Below, in pieces: positions 21,879 through 27,356 of a stretch of DNA of 27,356 nt. Below the pieces are notes generated by a model, which was given only the letters and a program-made list of their open reading frames with translations, made no database searches and was not told the origin of the DNA. The translations under genes and the position numbers were made by a program. This DNA is from CAZJKE01 sp964546585. Its GTDB lineage: Bacteria > Planctomycetota > Phycisphaerae > Phycisphaerales > SM1A02. The stretch is taken from NCBI GenBank assembly GCA_964546585.1, contig CAZJKE010000022.1:1-27356 (forward strand). Direction: 5' to 3'. The first letter of the stretch is position 1. Each line of letters starts with the position of its first letter.

Positions 21879-24800
21879 TCAACTCTGCCTTGCGACACGG
21901 ACGTTGTCTTTGCCAACAACATCTCGGAGTTGCTGAAGTAGTTTCGGTTCCACAACCACTCGACGCTGTGATCGGAGTGTTGCGATCTTTTCACCTGTGA
22001 CAATGTGCACCATGACTTCCGCGGCCTGCGCGCCATTGGCGATCCTTGCGCCACCTGCCTGACGAAGGAGGCCGGAGGCCACCTCCATTCGATTCCGCAG
22101 TTCTCCTTCCACTCCGTTCTTGCGGAATGTCAATTCGAGCCTGCCTGCAAGATGCTGGGATGGGTTGTTGATGGACACGACCCGATCGACGAGTACTTGC
22201 AAATCACCGCGAGAACGATCGACGCGGCCGACAAGGATGACCACGTCGTCCGGTTGGAGAAGTTCAGCAAACTGTTGGTAGGCATCGGAGAACACGACGC
22301 AGTTCACAGTCCCTACCTTGTCCTGGACAGTGAGAATCGCCATCTTCTGCCCCTTGCTCCGACCGCTTCTGGCCTGCGTGATGCGTACCGATGAGAGCAT
22401 GCCGCCGATGGCGACCTCCTGACTCTCCCCCATGTCAGCAAGCGTGGCGGTCGTTGCACTGCACCATGTTCGAATGGTGTCATCGTGCTGATCGAGCGGA
22501 TGACCCGAGACATGTATGCCAAGTACTTCGCGTTCGCGCACCAGCACTTCGCCCTCAGTCCACGGTGTAACGGGCGGTAGTTCGGGCGCTGGCGGTGTTT
22601 CCCCCACTTCCGTTCCCCCAAAGAGACCACTCTGTCCGCGTCGACGATCTTCCGCTTCGGCTGTCCCGAGCGAAATGGCCCTGTCGAGCGTGACCAAGAG
22701 GGATGCTCGGGAATCCAGTCCATGTACAGAGTCAAACGCGCCCGCCTTGATGAGAGCCTCGATTGTTGCGCGGTTGACGGCTCGGTTGCTGAGTCGTCCG
22801 CAAAAACCGAATATGGATTCGAACGGTCCGTTTTCTCGCCGCTCCTCGACGATCGCAGCGACGGCAGAGTTTCCTGCACCCTTGATGGCGCCGAGGCCGA
22901 ACCGTACATGCCCGTGTGTGTTGGTTCGCGGCTCGTCTTCGTCAAATACGACGGAGAATGTGGGTTCTGAACGGTTGATGTCTGGCGGACCGACTTCCAC
23001 ACCGATGTGTGGTACATCCGTAGTGTGATCGGGGAATCGGGTACGCCTGCAGTCCTCGATGTACGGGGCCCAGTCTTCGACCTTCCGCGCCCCGCTTTCA
23101 AAGGTGAGGACGGCGGCCATGTACTGCACGGGAAAGTATGTCTTCAACCACGCCGTCTGCCACGCGATAATCGAGTACCCGGTGGAGTGACTCTTGTTGA
23201 ACCCATAGCCTGCAAACTTCAGGATGAGGTCAAAGAGATCGTCGGCCTCCGATTCCGACAGTCCCTTGGCGACAGCACCGTCGATGAATGTCGGACGGTT
23301 TGCATTGATGACTTTGTGTTTTTTCTTACTGATAGCCTTGATGAGGGTGTAAGCATCGCGGAGCGGAATGTCACCAAGCGCATGCACGATCTGCATGACC
23401 TGCTCCTGGTACACCATCACCCCGTATGTCTCTTCGGTGTATCGATCGACAATCCCGTGAGTCGAAGGGACTGCCTCTTTCCCATGCTTTCGATTACAGA
23501 ACTGCGGGATCAAATCCATCGGACCCGGCCGGAAGAGCGCGTTGGCGGCAATGAGATCCTCGATGCGGTCGGGCCGCATTTCTTGCAGCAGTCGGCGCAT
23601 GCCGCCAGATTCGAATTGAAATACGCCCGCGGTGTCGCCGCGACGGAACAGGTCGATGACCCTTGTGTCGTCCAGTGGCACACGGGCGAGATCGAGTGGG
23701 TGTGGGCCATTGCCCGATGCGCGGCCGACAGCCGCCCAGATGGAATCCTCCGAGAGCGTGTTTCGAACAAGTGCACAACACTGTTCGATCGTTGAAAGCG
23801 TGCGAAGACCAAGAAAGTCCATCTTGAGGAGCCCGACCTGTTCACAGGTGGGGCCATCCCATTGCGTGACAATCTCGTCGGTTCCGGTCGCGCGGCAAAG
23901 GGGAACGATGTGTTCCAGCGGCTCTGTCGCGATGACGACACCAGCGGCATGTATGCCGATGTGGCGGGCATGGTGTTCCAGTTCACGAGCGGTGTCGATG
24001 ACAGAGCGAGACGAGTCGTTCCCCTCATACTCACTGCGAAAATCATCGTCCTTCTTCAGAGCGTCATCGATTGTGATGTTGAGTTCATGCGGAACGAGGT
24101 TGGCAAGCCGCTGGCCCTCTGAGGGTGTCAAGCCGTTCACCCTCGCAACATCCTTGATCGCTGCCCGTGCCTTGAGCCGACCGAATGTGACGATTTGCGC
24201 TACATGGCCATACTTCTCCCGCACATAGGCAATGACGTCGCTGCGTCCGTTCTGGCAGATGTCGATGTCGATGTCGGGATATTCGGAACGATTTGGATCA
24301 GTGAACCGCTCGAAGAGCAGCCCGTATTGCACGGGACATGCATTGGAAAGGCCGAGGACATAACCAACCATGGTGCCAACACCGGAACCACGCGCGTTTG
24401 CAGGAATGCCGCGCTGGTGCGCCCAGTTGACGAAGTCCCAGACGATCAGGAAATAGGCGCTGATGTTCTTGTCCGCAAGGATCATCAACTCCCGTTCGAG
24501 TCGGTTGCGAATCTCCTCCGTGATTCCATCCTCGCCGTATCGCCAGATCAGGCCCGCCTCGCAAAGGCTGCGGAGCGCGTCGTCGCAATCAGACTTGAGT
24601 TGTTCCGCCGTGACATCCTCTTCGGTGTGTGAATCGAACGGATGGAGCTCGAAGCGACGGCAGAACGCTCTGTACCACTCGCTTGGGTCTTCGGTCCCGC
24701 GAGGCTCGATAGTGTCCGGACCGGTGACCCGGACGATCGGAGTGTGGCTCTGCGAGAGATCAAACTTCACCTCGCAGCGATTGGCGATCGAGACCGTGTT

Positions 24801-25685
24801 CTGGATGGCTTCGGGGAGGTCAGTGAAGAGATCTGCCATCTGCTGCGGCGACTTCACATAGAGTTCGCGAGAGTATCGAATTCGATTCTCGTCGTCCTTT
24901 TTCTTCTGCATGGAAACGCAGCACAGCGTGTCGTGTGTATCCCAATCTTCGGCCCCAAGGAAGTGGGCGTCATTGTCACAGACGATCGGTATGTCGAGTT
25001 CCCTCGCTAACGCGATCAGGTGTGGGTTGATGGCTTGTTGGTCGGCGACATCGTGTCGCTGAACCTCGATGAAGAACCGGGAATCTCCAGCGTCGTTTGT
25101 TCCAAAGGTGTCGCGGTGCCAGATCGCTTCCTCTCGTGCGGCGTCCCAGTGCTCCTGCTTTCCAGAGTCGGCGAATCTGACCAGGTGCCACGCGAGCGAG
25201 CTGCCAAGGTGCCCGTTGATGGCGATGACACCATCACACCAATTCGCCAGCGTGGATCGGTCCATTCGCGGCTTGTAGTAAAACCCGTTGATGAAGGCGT
25301 CAGAACTCAATTTGACGAGGTTCTGCCAGCCCGCGTTGTTTTCGGCCAGCAGCACCAGGTGGAATCCGCCGTCCTGAATTCCTGTCGGTGACCGGTCGGT
25401 TCGGTCCCCCGGCGCAACATACGCCTCAATGCCGAGAATCGGTTTGATACCGAGTGCAGTTGCGCGGGTGTAAAACTCAAATGCGCCGTGCAGGTTGCCG
25501 TGATCCGTGACGGCCACGGCATCCATGCCCATGTCCTTCACCCGTTCCAGGAGTTTGGTGATGGTGTTACCGCCATCGAGCAGCGAGTACTCGCTGTGCA
25601 GGTGGAGATGTACAAACCCCCCGCTCTTGTCCGGTCCGTCTTCCCTCATCTGCGCATCCATGCCACAGCACGGATGATATCTCAC
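21879..25685 (-). CDS. dnaE: DNA polymerase III alpha subunit
   Basis: This is the replicative polymerase subunit, 1268 residues, slightly longer than typical DnaE. The N-terminal PHP domain is intact (HLHLHSEYSLLDGG at 26-39, TDHGN at 60-64, GIEAYV, DNDAH at 237-241). The palm has GSGVGTMVGYVLGLSN and PDIDID at 470-475, with Asp471 and Asp473 as catalytic metal ligands and Asp623 in LLKMDFLGL. The motif QSGLF at 1018-1022 fits an internal beta-clamp binding site (QxxLF). An OB-fold starts near 1090 (EVAIGGMLSSVRITQ), followed by a C-terminal domain. The longest start is GTG at 25685, overlapping the aminotransferase stop by 4 nt; ATG at 25661 or 25649 would also leave a normal N-terminus. 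It is last in a four-gene minus-strand chain. Confidence 0.97.
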   Translation of the reverse strand: MRYHPCCGMDAQMREDGPDKSGGFVHLHLHSEYSLLDGGNTITKLLERVKDMGMDAVAVTDHGNLHGAFEFYTRATALGIKPILGIEAYVAPGDRTDRSPTGIQDGGFHLVLLAENNAGWQNLVKLSSDAFINGFYYKPRMDRSTLANWCDGVIAINGHLGSSLAWHLVRFADSGKQEHWDAAREEAIWHRDTFGTNDAGDSRFFIEVQRHDVADQQAINPHLIALARELDIPIVCDNDAHFLGAEDWDTHDTLCCVSMQKKKDDENRIRYSRELYVKSPQQMADLFTDLPEAIQNTVSIANRCEVKFDLSQSHTPIVRVTGPDTIEPRGTEDPSEWYRAFCRRFELHPFDSHTEEDVTAEQLKSDCDDALRSLCEAGLIWRYGEDGITEEIRNRLERELMILADKNISAYFLIVWDFVNWAHQRGIPANARGSGVGTMVGYVLGLSNACPVQYGLLFERFTDPNRSEYPDIDIDICQNGRSDVIAYVREKYGHVAQIVTFGRLKARAAIKDVARVNGLTPSEGQRLANLVPHELNITIDDALKKDDDFRSEYEGNDSSRSVIDTARELEHHARHIGIHAAGVVIATEPLEHIVPLCRATGTDEIVTQWDGPTCEQVGLLKMDFLGLRTLSTIEQCCALVRNTLSEDSIWAAVGRASGNGPHPLDLARVPLDDTRVIDLFRRGDTAGVFQFESGGMRRLLQEMRPDRIEDLIAANALFRPGPMDLIPQFCNRKHGKEAVPSTHGIVDRYTEETYGVMVYQEQVMQIVHALGDIPLRDAYTLIKAISKKKHKVINANRPTFIDGAVAKGLSESEADDLFDLILKFAGYGFNKSHSTGYSIIAWQTAWLKTYFPVQYMAAVLTFESGARKVEDWAPYIEDCRRTRFPDHTTDVPHIGVEVGPPDINRSEPTFSVVFDEDEPRTNTHGHVRFGLGAIKGAGNSAVAAIVEERRENGPFESIFGFCGRLSNRAVNRATIEALIKAGAFDSVHGLDSRASLLVTLDRAISLGTAEAEDRRRGQSGLFGGTEVGETPPAPELPPVTPWTEGEVLVREREVLGIHVSGHPLDQHDDTIRTWCSATTATLADMGESQEVAIGGMLSSVRITQARSGRSKGQKMAILTVQDKVGTVNCVVFSDAYQQFAELLQPDDVVILVGRVDRSRGDLQVLVDRVVSINNPSQHLAGRLELTFRKNGVEGELRNRMEVASGLLRQAGGARIANGAQAAEVMVHIVTGEKIATLRSQRRVVVEPKLLQQLRDVVGKDNVRVARQS

Positions 25686-26596
25686 CCCGTCTCGCTGTCC
25701 ACGAGATCCTCGTAGGAACTTCGGAGCATTCTGGTGATCTCTCCGACCTCACCGGCGCCCAGTGGCTGTCGCTGTTCGCCTTCAGCGGTGGCGGCCGTGA
25801 TTCCGACCAACGGCATGATTCCCCAACTGGAATTGACCATGAAGGCTTCCTCGCCCTCCAAGAGGTCATCGAGTGTCAGCATGGAGCGGCTTGTGCCGAT
25901 ACCGGCGGCATCAGCGACTTCGATGATCGCCTCGCGGGTGATGCCGGGGAGAACGGAGGAGGGTTCGCCAGAGGGTTCTTCTTCGCCACGGGCGATGGGT
26001 GTAAAGAGGGTGCCGTCGCGGACTATGAAGATGTTGCTGACGCACCCGCTTGCCAAGTGTGCAGAGGGCGTCAGCCAGATAGCCTCGCCGCAGCGGTACA
26101 TGGAGGCGAGTTGGAGATTCAACAGCCGAGCCCAGTAATTCACAGTCTTGTGGCCGGCCATGAGATCGTGTGGGTTGACCCGACCGCTTGCAAGTGAGGC
26201 ATACACACCATCGGCGTACAGCGACGGCGGGTACTCCGTGGGAGGTTGTGCCTGCACGATAATTGTGGGGGTCATGGATGCGGAGTCACCGGTTTGTTGA
26301 AGGAGATTCAGGTCGCCGCCGGTGAGCGTCAGGCGAATGCGTGCATCCTTCAACGAGTTTTCTTGAAGGCAACTCTGGAGGGCTTCGACAAGTGGATCGG
26401 GCTGGAGTTGTTCTGCCAGACGAAGTTCTGCAGCAGAGTCGGCCAGGCGTTGCATGTGCTGGTGTGGGCGAAACACGCGTCCGTGGCGGGCGTGCATGGT
26501 TTCAAAGAGCCCGACGCCGTGTTGAAACCCGGCGTCAAAAATGCTTACGCTTGCACTTGCATCGTCGATGAACGAGCCGTTGATCCAGACCTTCAT
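25682..26596 (-). CDS. Fold-type IV aminotransferase (BCAT / aminodeoxychorismate-lyase-like)
   Basis: This is a PLP-dependent class IV aminotransferase or lyase of 304 residues. Family landmarks are VWINGSFIDDASASVSIFDAGFQHGVGLFET at the N-terminus, written here as two parts (VWINGSFIDDASASVSIFDA then GFQHGVGLFET), Arg49-region RPHQHMQRL, Lys150 in AGHKTVNYW as the PLP lysine, SNIFIV at 187-192 and LPGITREAIIEVA. Branched-chain aminotransferase, D-amino-acid transaminase and 4-amino-4-deoxychorismate lyase share this pattern and I cannot separate them. One oddity: the Glu that normally contacts the PLP ring nitrogen (in (S/A)EG before the SN motif) is Ser here (LASGCVSNIF). Start and stop each overlap neighbouring genes by 4 nt. 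Confidence 0.83.
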   Translation of the reverse strand: MKVWINGSFIDDASASVSIFDAGFQHGVGLFETMHARHGRVFRPHQHMQRLADSAAELRLAEQLQPDPLVEALQSCLQENSLKDARIRLTLTGGDLNLLQQTGDSASMTPTIIVQAQPPTEYPPSLYADGVYASLASGRVNPHDLMAGHKTVNYWARLLNLQLASMYRCGEAIWLTPSAHLASGCVSNIFIVRDGTLFTPIARGEEEPSGEPSSVLPGITREAIIEVADAAGIGTSRSMLTLDDLLEGEEAFMVNSSWGIMPLVGITAATAEGEQRQPLGAGEVGEITRMLRSSYEDLVDSETG

Positions 26597-27000
26597 GGTG
26601 ACCAGACACCGGCGATCTGCAAGGGCTCGGTTCTTCGTGTGCAGATGACCCGGAGACCCGCAATCGGATTACCTTCCAGCGAGACCGTTGCGATGTGGGT
26701 TGCAAGACCATCACCGTACTGCTCGTGGTCGCCTGCGGAAATGACGATTTGCAAGTCGTCGGCGTTTCCAGACCAGTCCCGACAGATCAATTCAATCGAG
26801 CGTGCGAGGGGTTTCGCCACGACGCCGTTGATCGCGACTCGCTCAACGAGTCGAGGGTTATCGCAGTACTGCACGAGTCGCAATAACTCGCTTCGGACAT
26901 GGTCATCGACTGCGGATTCCGCGCGGGAGGACCACCACCCGATGCATGCGGCCGCTGCAAGAATCAACAGCGGCATGGCGAATCGCGCAGCGGTGCTCAC
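26593..27000 (-). CDS. Single-TM hypothetical protein (135 aa)
   Basis: The family is not recognised. I chose the GTG at 27000, which overlaps the stop of the PEGA gene by 4 nt (GTGA) and places a membrane segment first (about residues 8-23, ARFAMPLLILAAAACIGWW). Extending to ATG 27168 would add 56 Arg-rich residues overlapping the PEGA gene. The rest is a soluble domain of about 110 residues, probably periplasmic, with alternating strands (LQIVISAGDHEQYGD, THIATVSLEG, GLRVICTRR) and no catalytic motif. It is coupled on both sides, between a PEGA lipoprotein and the aminotransferase. Confidence 0.68.
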   Translation of the reverse strand: MSTAARFAMPLLILAAAACIGWWSSRAESAVDDHVRSELLRLVQYCDNPRLVERVAINGVVAKPLARSIELICRDWSGNADDLQIVISAGDHEQYGDGLATHIATVSLEGNPIAGLRVICTRRTEPLQIAGVWSP

Positions 27001-27356
27001 TGCGTGGCCTCGGTCCGTAGTTCTCGTGCGCGTAAGAGAAGGGTATTGGTGTCGTTGTCGAGTGGGACGAGCTCGAAGTGCCACGCCTGCTGTGAATGCA
27101 AGTCGACCGGCATGGCTTCTGCGGCGAGATCGACCAGTGGCCAGTCCCATGCGGGTGATATGGCCCACCGTGAGGTCATGATGGGTTCGTGATCGGGGTG
27201 TTCCAGTCGGATGTCGTATTCGCCGTAGTAGGTGAAGTCGACTTCTACCGGTGTGCGTCCAATCTCGCGGTCATTGAGCCACACCAGTGCCCCCGGTGGC
27301 TCGCTGGTGACCAGAATCGACCGCTTCACGCACCCCATGAGGGGCATCAACATCAC
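26997..27356 (-). CDS. PEGA-domain lipoprotein, 5' end cut by window
   Basis: This is an envelope lipoprotein with a PEGA domain, a small surface beta-domain. Visible residues are MMLMPLMGCVKRS, where LMGC looks like the end of a lipobox, then SILVTSEPPGALVWLNDREIG and RTPVEVDFTYYGEYDIRLEH, the PEGA signature. A region with DWPLVDLAAEAMPVDLH follows, then a charged helical end. Only eight residues precede the Cys when read from the window edge, too few for a usual lipoprotein signal, so the true start is probably beyond position 27356; a GTG or ATG at the very edge is formally possible. Its stop overlaps the next gene's GTG by 4 nt. Confidence 0.8.
   Translation of the reverse strand: MMLMPLMGCVKRSILVTSEPPGALVWLNDREIGRTPVEVDFTYYGEYDIRLEHPDHEPIMTSRWAISPAWDWPLVDLAAEAMPVDLHSQQAWHFELVPLDNDTNTLLLRARELRTEATQ

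Noticed and set aside
1..27356. CRISPR array, tRNA, rRNA, insertion sequence or prophage
   Set aside because: No spaced direct repeats, no cloverleaf or rRNA-like segment, and no transposase, integrase or phage structural protein was found on reading both strands.

Overview
The window looks like a piece of a marine planctomycete genome, most likely a member of the Phycisphaerae. Three large secreted proteins end in the paired calcium-loop (dockerin-type) module with 'DVNGD…WG…C' spacing that is characteristic of that class. There are also CRTAC1/FG-GAP, LVIVD 'choice-of-anchor B' and NHL propeller proteins, many lipoproteins, high G+C, and almost no intergenic DNA. A run of exactly 100 N marks it as a scaffolded draft or metagenome assembly. 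Taxonomy is inferred from these traits only.

Left part (1-4944, all minus strand): an operon reads right to left as TolC-type outer-membrane lipoprotein, HlyD-type adaptor, UbiX flavin prenyltransferase, small lipoprotein, yeast FCY1-type cytosine deaminase, and probably a 43-residue arginine-rich mini-gene with a strong ribosome-binding site. Most junctions are 1-4 nt stop/start overlaps. Uracil phosphoribosyltransferase (upp) starts 19 bp from the tolC-like start on the other strand. With the deaminase it makes a cytosine -> uracil -> UMP salvage route.

Centre (5528-17349): two divergent units of exported proteins. Leftward are a TPR lipoprotein and a CRTAC1/ASPIC-UnbV lipoprotein, whose 3' end overlaps upp by 84 bp. 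Rightward is a tightly coupled five-gene operon: a DUF1111-type dihaem oxidoreductase with a dockerin tail, a seven-bladed FG-GAP protein with a jelly-roll and dockerin tail, an NHL-repeat protein, a His/Met-rich YtkA/FixH-like lipoprotein, and a MauG/cytochrome-c-peroxidase-type dihaem enzyme. A separate choice-of-anchor B/LVIVD protein with the same jelly-roll and dockerin tail follows and is interrupted by the assembly gap. This five-gene redox and propeller operon is the best candidate here for an undescribed system.

Right part (17350-27356): a perfect 52-bp palindrome built of four 13-bp units precedes a coupled trio of solitary beta-class DNA methyltransferase, calcineurin-like phosphoesterase and tsaB. 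Next come two regulators with degenerate receiver domains (an excisionase-type HTH protein and a receiver-GAF protein). On the minus strand is a four-gene overlapping chain of PEGA lipoprotein (cut by the window edge), single-TM protein, fold-type IV aminotransferase with an unusual active-site substitution, and DNA polymerase III alpha (dnaE). No rRNA, tRNA, CRISPR array, transposase or phage gene was seen, and no gene-free stretch exceeds 300 bp.
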